A stretch of DNA of 64,000 bases from Rhizobium tibeticum (GTDB lineage Bacteria; Pseudomonadota; Alphaproteobacteria; Rhizobiales; Rhizobiaceae): assembly GCF_900110205.1 (NCBI RefSeq), contig NZ_FOCV01000001.1, forward strand, positions 186,001-250,000, written 5' to 3'. Shown in pieces: positions 8,004 to 17,844 of the stretch. Numbering within the stretch: the first letter of the stretch is position 1; the number at the start of each line of letters is the position of its first letter. The notes beneath the pieces were generated by a model. It had not been told where the DNA came from and ran no database searches. It saw nothing but the letters and a program-made list of their open reading frames with translations. The position numbers and the translations under genes were made by a program.

Positions 8004-9439
8004 GCGGCCGGACGTCCCTCAAGCGGGAAGACCTTGGACGGATTAAGGAGCCAGGCCGGATCGAATGCAGCGCGTGCTGCCATCTGCTGTGCGAGATCCG
8101 CCTCGGAATACTGGTGGCGCATCAGATCGCGCTTTTCGATACCGACGCCATGTTCGCCTGTCAGGCAACCGCCCGCATCGACACAGAGCTTCAGGATTTC
8201 CATCCCCGCAGCTTCCGCGCGGGCGGCATCTTCAGGATCGTTGGCATTGAAGAGGATGAGCGGGTGCATGTTGCCATCGCCGGCATGGAAAACATTCGCG
8301 ACGCGAAGCCCATGACGATCGACGATCTCGGACGTCTTCCTCAGTACATACGAAAGCTGGCTGAGCGGAACGGTTCCATCCATGCAGATATAGTCGGCAA
8401 TGCGGCCGGTTGCACCGAAGGCAGATTTCCGGCCTTTCCAGATCAACGCCGCCTCGGTTGCCGACTGGCACTCACGGACGGTTTTCACGCCATGCCTGCG
8501 CGAGATTTCGACGATGCTCTTCAGCATGTCGTCCATTTCTGCTTCCGATCCTTCGACCTCCACGATCAGCAGCGCGCCGACATCAAGGGGATAGCCGGCC
8601 TTGGCGAAGGCTTCGCAGATTTCGATCGCCGGCTTGTCCATGAATTCGATGGCGACGGGGATGATGCCTGATGCAATGATATCGGCGACACAGGACCCCG
8701 CCTCTTCCGAGGTATCGAAGCCGAAAAGGACCGGTCGCGCCCCCTCCGGCTTGGCGATCAGCCGGACCGTCGCCTCCGTGACGATCCCGAGCTGGCCTTC
8801 GTGCCCGCACACGAGGCCAAGCAGGTCGTAGCCTGCGGCATCCAGTGCCTTGCCTCCGAGATCGATGACGGTGCCGTCGGTGAGGACCATCTTTACGCCG
8901 AGCAGATTGTTGGTTGTCACCCCATACTTCAGGCAATGCGCGCCGCCCGAATTCATGCCGATATTGCCGCCGATCGTACAAGCCAGCTGCGAGCTCGGGT
9001 CAGGAGCATAGAAAAAACCGTCCGCCGAGACGGATTCCGAAATATTCAGATTGGTGACGCCGGCTTCGACGACCGCCGCACGATTGGGGAGATCGATTTC
9101 GAGAATGCGGTTCATCTTGGAAACGCAAACCACGACTGCATCTTCCTGCGGGATCGCTCCGCCCGAGAGCGAGGTCCCCGCGCCGCGCGGGACAACTGGA
9201 ACCCCATAGCGATGACAGTACTTCATGACTGCGGCCACCTCGGCGGTCGTCCGCGGCAAGGCAACCGCCAGCGGCATCCGGCGATAGGAAACGAAGGCAT
9301 CGGTCTCGAACGGCATCAGTTCGCGAGCCTCGTGCACCAGGCATTCCGGCGGTAATAGGTCGATGAGATCAGCAACGATCTGCCGGCGGCGGGCAAGCAC
9401 ATCGGCACGCGGGGCGAGAAACGAAATGGTGTTGGACAT
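8000..9439 (-). CDS. glcD: Glycolate oxidase FAD-linked subunit
   Basis: 479 aa from the ATG at 9439 (MSNTISFLAPRADV), chosen because GGGAGAGAG precedes it directly; the frame stays open upstream by 31 codons with no family similarity. The PCMH FAD-binding domain (PRGAGTSLSGGAIP, PDPSSQLACTIGGNIGMNSGG) is followed by the C-terminal FAD-oxidase domain (HAGDGNMHPLILF, GEHGVGIEKRDLM). GlcD is the catalytic subunit that oxidises glycolate or D-lactate-like 2-hydroxy acids. It is the first gene of the operon, divergent from a LysR gene. Confidence 0.95.
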   Translation of the reverse strand: MSNTISFLAPRADVLARRRQIVADLIDLLPPECLVHEARELMPFETDAFVSYRRMPLAVALPRTTAEVAAVMKYCHRYGVPVVPRGAGTSLSGGAIPQEDAVVVCVSKMNRILEIDLPNRAAVVEAGVTNLNISESVSADGFFYAPDPSSQLACTIGGNIGMNSGGAHCLKYGVTTNNLLGVKMVLTDGTVIDLGGKALDAAGYDLLGLVCGHEGQLGIVTEATVRLIAKPEGARPVLFGFDTSEEAGSCVADIIASGIIPVAIEFMDKPAIEICEAFAKAGYPLDVGALLIVEVEGSEAEMDDMLKSIVEISRRHGVKTVRECQSATEAALIWKGRKSAFGATGRIADYICMDGTVPLSQLSYVLRKTSEIVDRHGLRVANVFHAGDGNMHPLILFNANDPEDAARAEAAGMEILKLCVDAGGCLTGEHGVGIEKRDLMRHQYSEADLAQQMAARAAFDPAWLLNPSKVFPLEGRPAA

Positions 9440-9504
9440 GGCTCTCTCTCCCTTCGCTCGCGACAGCGAAACCGGACGCATCCTCCACGCTTCCGGCTCA
9501 ATCG

Positions 9505-9541
9505 GCTTAGCACTTTCGCGATTGCGGCGCAAATGCTAAGC
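9505..9541. promoter_or_regulatory. Candidate LysR operator in the glc divergent promoter
   Basis: GCTTAGCA at 9505-9512 is an inverted repeat of TGCTAAGC at 9534-9541, in the 133 bp between glcD and the divergent LysR gene. Each arm continues into a CACTT, so there is also direct-repeat symmetry. A LysR regulator commonly binds such a dyad to control both itself and the divergent operon. No binding is shown by the sequence alone. Confidence 0.5.
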
Positions 9542-9572
9542 ACTTATTCCAAAAGGATAAACAATCAGACGC

Positions 9573-10469
9573 ATGACCAATCTCGGTGACCTCGAAATTT
9601 TCGCAAAAGTCGTTTCGACGGGAAGCATGTCGCTCGCCGGCCGGGCGCTCGGCTTTTCGCCGGCGGTCGTCTCGAAGCGGATCAAAAGGCTTGAGGATCG
9701 GCTGGGCACGCGGCTCCTGCAGCGCACGACCCGGCAGATTTCGCTGACCGAGGCGGGCCAGGGCTTCTACGACCGCGTGCTCGGCATTCTCGCCGGCATC
9801 GAGGAGGCAGAATACTACATCTCCGGACGCTCAGCGCAGATGCAGGGGACGCTGAAGGTGACGGCACCGACCTCGTTCGGACGCACGCATGTCGCCCCGC
9901 ACCTGAAGTCCTTCATGGATATGCATCCTGGGCTTGCGATTCAACTCGTACTCAGTGACGAATTCACCGACATCGTGGGCGAAGGCTTCGACCTTGCGAT
10001 CCGCATCGCGGAACTGACGGACTCGAGTCTTGTCGCGCGGCGACTTGCGCCTGTGCGGCGCCTGCTTTGCGCTTCGCCAGACTATCTCGCGGCCAACGGT
10101 ACACCGCAGACGATCGAAGACCTGAAGCAACATCGTTGCCTGCCCGCGCACAACAACGACGCCTGGCGCCTGGAAGGGCCCGAGGGCCCGCTTTCCTTGC
10201 GGCCGGAAGGGATGCTCGTCACGAATTCGAGCGAGGTCGTCCGGGAGGCTGTCATATCAGGGCTTGGCATCGCGCTGCGCTCCACCTGGGACATCAGCCG
10301 GGAACTGAAGGATGGCCGGCTCGTGCACATCCTTACGGCCTTCGAAGGATCGCGCCACGTGACGCTTTCCGCGGTTTACCCGAGCCGCCAGTTCCTGCCG
10401 GCAAAGGTGCGGCTGTTCATCGATTATCTCGCCGAAGTTTACGGACCGGTTCCCTATTGGGAACGCTAG
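9573..10469 (+). CDS. LysR-family transcriptional regulator, divergent from glcDEF
   Basis: 298 aa. The N-terminal winged helix-turn-helix (residues 1-60, LEIFAKVVSTGSMSLAGRALGFSPAVVSKRIKRLE) is followed by an effector-binding periplasmic-like domain of the CrgA type (VTAPTSFGRTHVAP near 90). The divergent position and the dyad at 9505-9541 suggest it controls the glycolate operon, perhaps with glycolate or glyoxylate as effector. That role is inference; in E. coli the glc regulator is a GntR protein, so this is not an orthologue of GlcC. Confidence 0.88.
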   Translation: MTNLGDLEIFAKVVSTGSMSLAGRALGFSPAVVSKRIKRLEDRLGTRLLQRTTRQISLTEAGQGFYDRVLGILAGIEEAEYYISGRSAQMQGTLKVTAPTSFGRTHVAPHLKSFMDMHPGLAIQLVLSDEFTDIVGEGFDLAIRIAELTDSSLVARRLAPVRRLLCASPDYLAANGTPQTIEDLKQHRCLPAHNNDAWRLEGPEGPLSLRPEGMLVTNSSEVVREAVISGLGIALRSTWDISRELKDGRLVHILTAFEGSRHVTLSAVYPSRQFLPAKVRLFIDYLAEVYGPVPYWER

Positions 10470-10631
10470 ATGGTGGAACGGACGGAGCCCAGCCAGCTCG
10501 ATTCGAATGGCTGGTGTCGTCCCTCACAATGATGGTGTCGCGGAAGCGCCGACTGGGAACACAGAAGCAAGCACTCGGCGAGCGATTGAGCTCACAAGGG
10601 ATTGGTTCGGGAGAACCCGTCACAGAGACGC

Positions 10632-11483
10632 TCACTTCGCCAGCCTCCCGATTACGAGATCGAGAAGTGCCCGCAAGCGCGCCTGCCGCTTCATGTCCCG
10701 GTGATAGCCGACCCAGGTGTCGCGCCCGGGCGGAGCCTCGCCGAGGTCGACCGGCTCGATGTCAGCGATTGAATCGCCAAGAGGGCGCGGCAGAACGGCC
10801 AGGCCGGCGCCATTCCTGCAAAGCGTCGCCTGCACATCGCGATTGTTGCTACGCATGGCAATCTCGGCCTTTGGCAGCAGGCGCGTCAGCCATGCGACAT
10901 CCGGCATGCCGCCAAATGCCTCGTCCATCGTTACCAGACGCGCGCCTGTGCCATCGCCTGCTTTCGGATGCTCCTCGCCACGACTTGTGTAGAGCCGATA
11001 GTCGATGTGGAGCAGCTTGCGCGATATCACCTCCGGCTCGGTGAAGGGCGCGATCCGAAAAACGACATCCGCCTCTCGGCGGGAGAGGCTCAGCAGGCGG
11101 CTATCGGTGAGCAATTCGACGACGATCTTCGGATAGCTCAGCGAGAATTCCGCAAGCACCGGCGCAAGCACATGCGCACCAAACCAATCCGAAGAGGACA
11201 AGCGCAGAAAGCCGCTCAGTTGCCGGTTCTGCCCGGCGAGTTCCCGCTCAAGGCCGAGTGCTTCTTCTTCCATGCGCTCGGCGTGCGCAAAGACGGCTGC
11301 GCCCTCATCCGTCAGCACGAAGCCGTCCGCAGTCCGCTGAAACAGGGTCTGGCCCAGCGAGACTTCCAAAGCGCGCAGACGGCGGCCCATCGTCGGCTGC
11401 GTCAGGCCAAGGCTGCGAGCAGCCGCACCCAGAGTGCCCTGGCGCGCAATCGCCAGGAACAGCTTGAGATCACTCCATTCCAT
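10632..11483 (-). CDS. LysR-family transcriptional regulator
   Basis: 283 aa from the ATG at 11483 (MEWSDLKLFLAIARQG), preceded by GGGAG; thirteen further open codons upstream were not used. The HTH covers residues 4-60 (TLGAAARSLGLTQPTMGRRLRALE), and the rest is the substrate-binding domain. It is divergent from the quinone-oxidoreductase gene at 11590, so it may regulate it. The short palindrome GCATG-GACTT-CATGC in the intergenic region is a possible site. Confidence 0.86.
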   Translation of the reverse strand: MEWSDLKLFLAIARQGTLGAAARSLGLTQPTMGRRLRALEVSLGQTLFQRTADGFVLTDEGAAVFAHAERMEEEALGLERELAGQNRQLSGFLRLSSSDWFGAHVLAPVLAEFSLSYPKIVVELLTDSRLLSLSRREADVVFRIAPFTEPEVISRKLLHIDYRLYTSRGEEHPKAGDGTGARLVTMDEAFGGMPDVAWLTRLLPKAEIAMRSNNRDVQATLCRNGAGLAVLPRPLGDSIADIEPVDLGEAPPGRDTWVGYHRDMKRQARLRALLDLVIGRLAK

Positions 11484-11505
11484 GACCCATCTCCCAAACA
11501 CAAGC

Positions 11506-11520
11506 GCATGGACTTCATGC
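11506..11520. promoter_or_regulatory. Short palindrome in LysR/oxidoreductase intergenic region
   Basis: GCATG and CATGC, separated by five bases, lie between the divergent LysR (start 11483) and oxidoreductase (start 11590) genes. The size and location fit a LysR half-site dyad. The arms are short, so a chance occurrence is possible. Confidence 0.3.
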
Positions 11521-11589
11521 AATCTCTTTCATTCCCATTCGCATTTCAACCGTGCATTCTCCTTCCGATACGGACGAAAGGATTGTTGC

Positions 11590-12588
11590 ATGTCTGCGAC
11601 CACTAGGATGAAGGCGCTGCTGATTGACGCGCCGAAAGCCGATTTCCGTTCAGCCGAGATCGCCAGGCCGATTCCGCGTGAGGGTGAAGTGCTGGTCCGG
11701 ATCAAGGCGAGCGGCGTCAATCCGCTGGATACGAAGATCCGCGCCGGCAATGCCGCCCATGCGCGCCATCCGTTTCCAGCAGTTCTCGGGATAGATATGG
11801 CTGGGGTCGTTGAACAAGTAGGCCCCGGCGTCACCGGGTTCCACCGCGGCGATGAAGTCTACGGGATGACCGGTGGAGTCGGCGGCATCCAGGGCTCGCT
11901 GGCTGAATTCGCGGCCGTCGACGCTCGACTGATCGCGCCGAAGCCCCACAATCTCTCGATGCGTGAGGCAGCGGCCCTGCCGCTGATCGCAATTACAGCT
12001 TGGGAAGGGCTGGTCGATCGCGCCAATGTCCGGAATGGCCGGCAGGTTCTTGTCCTAGGCGCTGGCGGCGGTGTGGGGCACATTGCCGTGCAGATCGCAA
12101 AAGCCGGAGGCGCCGATGTCTTTGCGGTCGACAGCGCTTCCAAGGCTGCCTACCTCGCAAGCCTTGGAGCAACCCCGATCGACTACAAGGCAGCGACGGT
12201 GGGGGACTATGTTCGCAATCATGCGGGCGTCAAAGGCTTCGATGTCGTCTACGACACCGTCGGCGGCACCGGCCTCGATACAGCCTTCCAGGCTGTCGGT
12301 CGGTTCGGTCACGTCGTCAGCGCGCTCGGATGGGGGACGCATGCCCTCGCCCCTCTGTCGTTCAAGGGGGCGACCTATTCGGGCGTGTTCACGCTGCTGC
12401 CGCTTCTGACCGGCGAAGGGCGCAGCCATCACGGCGAAATCCTGCGGGAGGTGAGCAAGCTCGTCGAGGCCGGAAAGGTGATGCCGAGGCTGGACGCGCA
12501 CCGCTTCGGACTTTCCGATGTGGCCGAGGCACATGCGCTCATCGAAACCCGCAAGGCAAACGGGAAGCTCGTGGTTGAGATCGCTTGA
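11590..12588 (+). CDS. Zinc-independent MDR / quinone oxidoreductase family protein
   Basis: 332 aa, of the medium-chain dehydrogenase/reductase superfamily. The GroES-like N-terminal part (GVNPLDTKIRAGN, VLGIDMAGVVEQVGPGVTGF) lacks the zinc-binding cysteines of classical alcohol dehydrogenases. The Rossmann part has VLGAGGGVGHIAVQIAK for NADPH. These features point to a quinone reductase-like enzyme. The ATG at 11590 follows AAAGGA; the frame stays open another 52 codons upstream but overlaps the divergent regulator. It is likely controlled by the neighbouring LysR protein. Confidence 0.88.
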   Translation: MSATTRMKALLIDAPKADFRSAEIARPIPREGEVLVRIKASGVNPLDTKIRAGNAAHARHPFPAVLGIDMAGVVEQVGPGVTGFHRGDEVYGMTGGVGGIQGSLAEFAAVDARLIAPKPHNLSMREAAALPLIAITAWEGLVDRANVRNGRQVLVLGAGGGVGHIAVQIAKAGGADVFAVDSASKAAYLASLGATPIDYKAATVGDYVRNHAGVKGFDVVYDTVGGTGLDTAFQAVGRFGHVVSALGWGTHALAPLSFKGATYSGVFTLLPLLTGEGRSHHGEILREVSKLVEAGKVMPRLDAHRFGLSDVAEAHALIETRKANGKLVVEIA

Positions 12589-12590
12589 GG

Positions 12591-13781
12591 TCACGAAGTG
12601 CGGCGCATGTTTGCCGCACTTTCCGACCGCACCAGATCGAGATAGGCGCTTGCCACCATGGCATCGATATCCTTCGGCACCGGAACAATGCAGCTCTCGG
12701 CGCCGACCTCGCGCCTGGCGACACGCTCGAGGCAGCGCGCCTGTAGCGTGAAGCCGAGGTCCATCGACTCCACGGAATTGCCAAGCGGGCGCGGACCAGC
12801 AAGGTTCGCCATATGCCCGCCACCGAGAATATGGAAGCAGCGACCATCCTTCAGGTGCAAGCTCTCGATACGATCAGCCTCGTAGCGATCGATCCGCACC
12901 ACATCGGGGTGCTGCCGGAACGCGGCAACGTCGATTTCATGCGGGAAATGCCCGCCGTTCATCAGGATGGCACCATCCTTGATCAATGGAAGGTCGGCTG
13001 CAGTGACGATGCCGGCGACGCCCGTAACCGTGATGAGCACGTCGGCGGAGGAGATCGCCTCACCGCGCAGCGGCGTGGAGAAGCCGTCGAGATTTGCTTC
13101 CAGCGCTGTCACGGGATCGATATCGACGACGCTGACGCTTGAAAACGCGTTGCGGAAGCAGGCTGCGGTCCCCTTCCCACAGGCGCCGTAGCCGAAGACG
13201 GTCACGCGCTTGCCGTTGGTGGAGCGGTTGGTGAAGCGCATGTAGCTTTCGAAAAGGCTCTGCCCCACCGCATGCCTGTTTTCAGCGAACTGCTTGATGG
13301 GGCTATCATTGATGATCAAGATCGGCATGCCGAGCTTCTCGCGCAGCGGCAACAGGCGCGTGCAGCCTGATGTCGTCTCCTCGGTGCCACCGAGAAGGCC
13401 GGCGTAAGGAGACTCGGCCGCGATGGTAAAGAGGTCGCCGCCATTGTCGAGCAGCAGATCCGGCTTTTCGGCGACAACCGCCTCCAGGCTCTTGTGATGC
13501 GTGACCGGGTCCGTCGTCTCGGTTGCAAACACAGTGATCCGCTGTGAACGGAGGAACTCGACGGTCGAAGGCTGCGTGGTGTTCAGATTGCCGGTGCAGA
13601 CGAGCCGTGCACCGCCGGCCCTCAGCGTCATCAGAAGCGCCACGGTCTTCGGCTCCAGATGGATACCCGTGCCGATGGTCAAGCCGCCGAACGGCTGGGT
13701 TTTCGCGAACTCTGCCGCCGTTGCCTTCAGCAACCGGCAGCTGTTGCCGATCCATTCGATGCGGGTTGCGTCTCTCTGCAT
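12591..13781 (-). CDS. Divergent adenosylhomocysteinase-like protein
   Basis: 396 aa. Many blocks match S-adenosylhomocysteine hydrolase: GIHLEPKT, LDNGGDLF, GGTEETTSG, INDSPIK, the NAD-binding GYGACGKGTA, and MNGGHFPHEID. It differs where the true enzyme is strict. The KxxxDN segment reads KQFAEN (Asp to Glu), and the His that precedes MKD in the classical enzyme is replaced by Asp (TAADLPLIKD). The C-terminal Lys/Tyr tail that closes the NAD site of the partner subunit is missing. The start is the second Met, 8 nt from AAGGA; 13787 is also possible. It probably acts on another substrate or as an NAD-dependent relative. A LysR gene lies just upstream on the same strand. Confidence 0.8.
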   Translation of the reverse strand: MQRDATRIEWIGNSCRLLKATAAEFAKTQPFGGLTIGTGIHLEPKTVALLMTLRAGGARLVCTGNLNTTQPSTVEFLRSQRITVFATETTDPVTHHKSLEAVVAEKPDLLLDNGGDLFTIAAESPYAGLLGGTEETTSGCTRLLPLREKLGMPILIINDSPIKQFAENRHAVGQSLFESYMRFTNRSTNGKRVTVFGYGACGKGTAACFRNAFSSVSVVDIDPVTALEANLDGFSTPLRGEAISSADVLITVTGVAGIVTAADLPLIKDGAILMNGGHFPHEIDVAAFRQHPDVVRIDRYEADRIESLHLKDGRCFHILGGGHMANLAGPRPLGNSVESMDLGFTLQARCLERVARREVGAESCIVPVPKDIDAMVASAYLDLVRSESAANMRRTS

Positions 13782-13873
13782 ATCCATGTCCTTCTGCTCT
13801 CAACGCAGTGTTAGACCCGGCAGCGGCTTTCGGCCATGGAGATAATTCTTCGCAATAGGGCAGAAAATCTGCC

Positions 13874-14755
13874 CTATTGCGTCGACACACCGGAACGGAG
13901 CAGCCAGTCGCGAAGAGCGGTGAACGCGGGCTTCCTGGCGTCGGCGTTGCGACACGACAGGCTATAGCCTGCCGGCCGGCGAACGAAGCCATAGGGCGCC
14001 ACAAGCAGATTGCGCTGCAAATCATCCTCAATGGCGGCGCGGGGCGCGAGCACGACACCCACACCCGATCGCGCCGCCCCGAGTGCGAGCGGCAAATCCT
14101 CGAACTCCTGCTTGCGCCGGAACGTCACGGCCTGAGTGCCGCTTTCTGCAAACCATTCCTGCCAGAGAGTTAGCGCGCTACGGCTGACGACAGCGGTGAG
14201 CTGCGCCATGTGCGCGGGATCGTCGGCGAACCCGTCCGCAAGATCCGGCGTGGCAACGGGTCCGAATTCATCCTCCATGAATTTGACCGCCGTCACGCCC
14301 GCCGCCGGTCGGTATTCACCGCCCATGATGACCGCATCAAGCTCCGGATGCAGCGACAACGGCTCGACGATCGACATCGGCACGATATCGACATCGACGC
14401 TGCCGAGTGCAGCCTGCATATTTGAAAGTCGCGGCCCAAGCCACCATATAGCAAAGGCCGAGGGCACGCCGAGGCGGATGCGGCGATGCTCGCCGCCCGC
14501 AAATTCCGCCGCGGCGCGCTCGAGCGCAACCAGGGCCGCGTTGGCTGCCTCCGCGAACCGTGCCGCTTTCGCCGTAGCAGTCAATTTCCGTCCATCGCGC
14601 TCGAACAGTTTCTCGCAGAAATAGCTCTCCAGGATGGCAAGCTGCTGGCGCACGGCGCCGCGCACGACACCAAGTTCTGCGGCAGCGCCGAGAATGCTGC
14701 CGTGGCGGCAGACGGCTTCGAAGGCCCGGACCGCTTTTAAGGGAGGAAGACGCAT
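13874..14755 (-). CDS. LysR-family regulator (GcvA-like)
   Basis: 293 aa from the ATG at 14755. Its start, MRLPPLKAVRAFEAVCRHGS, is the usual beginning of the GcvA/AmpR branch. The HTH covers residues 5-60 (ILGAAAELGVVRGAVRQQLAILE). No good ribosome site precedes this ATG, the ATG at 14764 or the GTG at 14785, so the start is uncertain. It lies upstream of and codirectional with the adenosylhomocysteinase-like gene, with an 86-92 bp gap, and could be cotranscribed with it or regulate it. Confidence 0.82.
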   Translation of the reverse strand: MRLPPLKAVRAFEAVCRHGSILGAAAELGVVRGAVRQQLAILESYFCEKLFERDGRKLTATAKAARFAEAANAALVALERAAAEFAGGEHRRIRLGVPSAFAIWWLGPRLSNMQAALGSVDVDIVPMSIVEPLSLHPELDAVIMGGEYRPAAGVTAVKFMEDEFGPVATPDLADGFADDPAHMAQLTAVVSRSALTLWQEWFAESGTQAVTFRRKQEFEDLPLALGAARSGVGVVLAPRAAIEDDLQRNLLVAPYGFVRRPAGYSLSCRNADARKPAFTALRDWLLRSGVSTQ

Positions 14756-15007
14756 GGGTACCATAGTATTGACATAACAGTGCACGACATGACGCCGTCA
14801 TTGATTGAAATGCAAGACAGGCCCATATTGAACGCCTGTGCAATGGCGGAATCAGGATGGTATTTGGCGGGTTTTCCGAACCGTGGCGAAACGGAAGCTG
14901 CCTATTGATAAGTATCAAATCCCACTGGAAAACTTGAAACACGTATGGATTGCGCAAGCTTTCCAGTGGATACTAATATAGCCGCTTCAAGGAGCTGAAC
15001 TAAAAAG

Positions 15008-15532
15008 GTGACCCGACCGTTGACTCTTCTTGCCCGCCTCGCTTCAGACGTACAGCTGATGTTCAGACGCCCACCGCGTCAACAATATGCTGCGCTTTGT
15101 TATCGGGTGAAGAAGAAGACAAGCGAGCTTGAGGTACTTTTGCTGACGAGCCGCGATACCGGCCGGTGGGTCATTCCCAAGGGCTGGCCGATGGATGGGC
15201 GTACAGCCTACGAGGTTGCGGCCCGCGAAGCCTTTGAGGAGGCGGGCGTGCGCGGGACGGTCGAGAACGAAATCCTTGGCACTTACTCGTATCCGAAGGC
15301 TTTGAAGAATGGGCTCAGCGTGACCTGCAAGGTTCAGGTCTATGCACTTGAGGTCGTCAACATCGCCAAGAATTTCAAGGAAAAAGGCGAGCGCAAGACC
15401 GAGTGGGTTTCCTGTGCCGAAGCCGCGAAACGGGTTTACGAGCCCGAGCTGCGGGAGATCTTTTTGCTCTTCAAGCGCCGTATGGCGGAGCGGCTTGCGG
15501 CAAGGATGCCGAAGCAAATTCCCGCGGAATGA
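15008..15532 (+). CDS. NUDIX hydrolase
   Basis: 174 aa. The NUDIX box runs from GWPMDGRT to EAFEEAGV (about residues 58-80) and keeps the Gly, the REx2EE acidic residues and the terminal Gly of Gx5Ex7REUxEExGU. These proteins hydrolyse nucleoside diphosphates linked to another group, such as ADP-ribose or diphosphoinositol polyphosphate. GTG start with AAGGAG 14 nt upstream. Substrate is unknown, though the IPKGWP motif is common in the DIPP-like branch. The next gene is a phosphate transporter. Confidence 0.9.
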   Translation: MTRPLTLLARLASDVQLMFRRPPRQQYAALCYRVKKKTSELEVLLLTSRDTGRWVIPKGWPMDGRTAYEVAAREAFEEAGVRGTVENEILGTYSYPKALKNGLSVTCKVQVYALEVVNIAKNFKEKGERKTEWVSCAEAAKRVYEPELREIFLLFKRRMAERLAARMPKQIPAE

Positions 15533-15593
15533 TACTGCCATCTTGCGCTGCTAACCTTGGCGACGTTAAAGGGATTGAACGCCAAGGAATAGC

Positions 15594-17093
15594 ATGCCCG
15601 ACCGACCAGCCGTCCTCACGAAACGAACTCTCGACAAGGATCTCGACAAGCTTACGCATGTTGAGGACGCGACGAAGTTTGTCTCGCGCAAACTGGTGGC
15701 CCCGGGCCTCGGGCTGATCTTCCTCGGACTGGCCATGCTTTTTGCGGGCGTGTACGTCTTCGACCGGCCAAGTGCCGTCCTCGTGATCGCCGCTGCAGCA
15801 CTTGCCGCCTACATGGCCATGAACATCGGCGCAAACGACGTCACCAACAACGTGGGCGCCGCGGTCGGTGCGCGCGCGATGACCATGGGCCAAGCGCTTG
15901 TCATCGCCGCAATCTTCGAAATTCTCGGGGCGACGGTTGCCGGCGGCGAGGTCGTCAAGACGATTTCCTCAAGCATCGTCGATACGGTGCAGGTGCCGCC
16001 GGGGACGCTCAGCTGGATCATGATGGCGGCGCTGATGGCCGCCGCCTTGTGGATCAACCTCGCCACCTGGCTGAATGCGCCGGTCTCGACCACGCATGCG
16101 ATCGTCGGAGCGGTGATAGGAGCGGGCGTCGGCGCGGTCGGCCCCGAACCGGTGAACTGGCGCGTCATGATCGAGATCACGTCGGCCTGGGTGACATCGC
16201 CCCTGCTTGGTGGCGTGATCGCAGCCGGTCTGCTTTTCATAGTCAAGACCTTCATCATCTATCGTGATGACAAGATCGCTGCAGCGCGGCGTTGGGTGCC
16301 CGTGCTGATCGCTATGATGATCGGCGGCTTCGCGTCGTACATGGTCCTGCAGATCGAAGCGACCAACGAGTTTTCGCCGATTACAATCATTCTCTTCGGC
16401 ATTGCGGTCGGCTGCCTCGGATGGCTTGCCGCACGATCGTTCGTCCGTAGGCAGGCCGTGGGACTGGAAAACCGCAACAGCTCGCTACGCGTTCTCTTTC
16501 AAATCCCCTTGATCGGTTCGGCAGCACTGCTTTCCTTTGCGCACGGCGCGAACGACGTATCCAATGCCGTCGGCCCTCTCTCGGCAATCGTGCGTGCGGT
16601 CGGCGCGTCCGCCGGAGATGTGCACGGCAATCCCCCTGTCTGGGTGCTCTTGATCGGTGCCTTCGGTATCTCCGTCGGCCTTCTGCTTTTCGGGCCGCGC
16701 CTGATCCGGCTTGTCGGCGAGCAGATTACCAAGCTCAACCCCATGCGCGCCTATTGCGTGGCGCTGTCAACGGCCCTCACGGTTATCGTTGCCTCATGGT
16801 TTGGCATGCCGGTCAGTACGACGCATATCGCTGTAGGTTCCGTGTTTGGTGTCGGTTTCTTCCGTGAGTGGTATACGCGGCATTCAAAGCGTCGTATCGA
16901 ATACATGCACCGCAGGGCGGAGAGCTGGGCGCTCGACGAACCGGAAGATCCGAACACGCACGAAGTTCGCCGGCGCTATCTCGTCCGCCGGTCGCATTTC
17001 ATGACGATCATCGCCGCCTGGATCATCACTGTGCCGGCCTCGGCAGCGCTTGCAGCCGTCATCTATTGGGCTATGTTCGCGCTCTTTGTTTGA
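15594..17093 (+). CDS. pit: PiT-family inorganic phosphate transporter
   Basis: 499 aa membrane protein with two homologous halves. Each half carries the PiT signature, [16 protein letters not shown] near residue 79 and [16 protein letters not shown] near 320. APVSTTH and MPVSTTH occur in the matching later positions. About ten to twelve hydrophobic segments are visible. It moves phosphate with a cation across the inner membrane. The hydrophilic stretch near 425-470 is an inner-loop feature. rsmE starts 13 bp after its stop, so the two may share a message. Confidence 0.93.
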   Translation: MPDRPAVLTKRTLDKDLDKLTHVEDATKFVSRKLVAPGLGLIFLGLAMLFAGVYVFDRPSAVLVIAAAALAAYMAMNIGANDVTNNVGAAVGARAMTMGQALVIAAIFEILGATVAGGEVVKTISSSIVDTVQVPPGTLSWIMMAALMAAALWINLATWLNAPVSTTHAIVGAVIGAGVGAVGPEPVNWRVMIEITSAWVTSPLLGGVIAAGLLFIVKTFIIYRDDKIAAARRWVPVLIAMMIGGFASYMVLQIEATNEFSPITIILFGIAVGCLGWLAARSFVRRQAVGLENRNSSLRVLFQIPLIGSAALLSFAHGANDVSNAVGPLSAIVRAVGASAGDVHGNPPVWVLLIGAFGISVGLLLFGPRLIRLVGEQITKLNPMRAYCVALSTALTVIVASWFGMPVSTTHIAVGSVFGVGFFREWYTRHSKRRIEYMHRRAESWALDEPEDPNTHEVRRRYLVRRSHFMTIIAAWIITVPASAALAAVIYWAMFALFV

Positions 17094-17106
17094 GCAGGAC
17101 TTCTCA

Positions 17107-17844
17107 ATGCGCGCCAATTTTCGGATGCAAAGGCTGTTCGTGGAGGCTCCCCTCGCCGCCGGGGCGACGGTAGAGACGACGGCAGATCACTTCAACTATC
17201 TCGCCAACGTGTTGCGTATGGCCGAGGGCGCCGAGCTGCTTGTCTTCAACGGCCGCGACGGCGAGTGGAAGGCGCGTCTCTCCTTTCCGACGCGAAAACG
17301 CATTGTGCTGATTGCCGAGGTGCAGACGCGGCCGCAACCCGCGCCGTCCGATCTGCACTATCTTTTTGCCCCCCTGAAGGTCGGGCGCCTCGACTATCTT
17401 GTGCAGAAGGCGGTGGAGATGGGAGCAGGCGTTCTGCGCCCAGTGATGACCCAGCATGTGCAGGGCAAGATCACCAATCGCGATAAGCTGAAGGCAAATG
17501 TCATCGAGGCGGCGGAGCAATGCGGCATACTAGACATCCCTGATGTTGCCGAGCCTGTGAAGCTGTTCGACCTCCTGGATACCTGGCCGAGCGACCGCCG
17601 CATCATCTATTGCGACGAGGGCGACGCAGGGCAGAACCCGCTGCCTTTGCTGTCCGCAATCAGCGAACGCAAGCTGGCTCTGCTCGTCGGCCCCGAGGGC
17701 GGTTTTTCCGAGGAGGAACGCGCGCGGCTTCGCAGCCTCGATTTCATCACTGCAATCCCGCTCGGGCCGCGGATCCTGCGGGCCGATACAGCTGCGGTTG
17801 CTGCCATGGCAGTCATTCAGGCGTCGATCGGCGACTGGAATTAA
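17107..17844 (+). CDS. rsmE: 16S rRNA (uracil-1498-N3)-methyltransferase
   Basis: 245 aa SPOUT-class methyltransferase. The PUA-like N-terminal part ends near residue 75. The knotted SAM-binding core shows [12 protein letters not shown] and [21 protein letters not shown], which are the defining RsmE signatures. It methylates U1498 in the ribosomal decoding region. I chose the ATG at 17107 ([11 protein letters not shown]); the frame extends 19 codons into the pit gene. A following gap leads to gshA, in an order that is common in Rhizobiaceae. Confidence 0.95.
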   Translation: MRANFRMQRLFVEAPLAAGATVETTADHFNYLANVLRMAEGAELLVFNGRDGEWKARLSFPTRKRIVLIAEVQTRPQPAPSDLHYLFAPLKVGRLDYLVQKAVEMGAGVLRPVMTQHVQGKITNRDKLKANVIEAAEQCGILDIPDVAEPVKLFDLLDTWPSDRRIIYCDEGDAGQNPLPLLSAISERKLALLVGPEGGFSEEERARLRSLDFITAIPLGPRILRADTAAVAAMAVIQASIGDWN

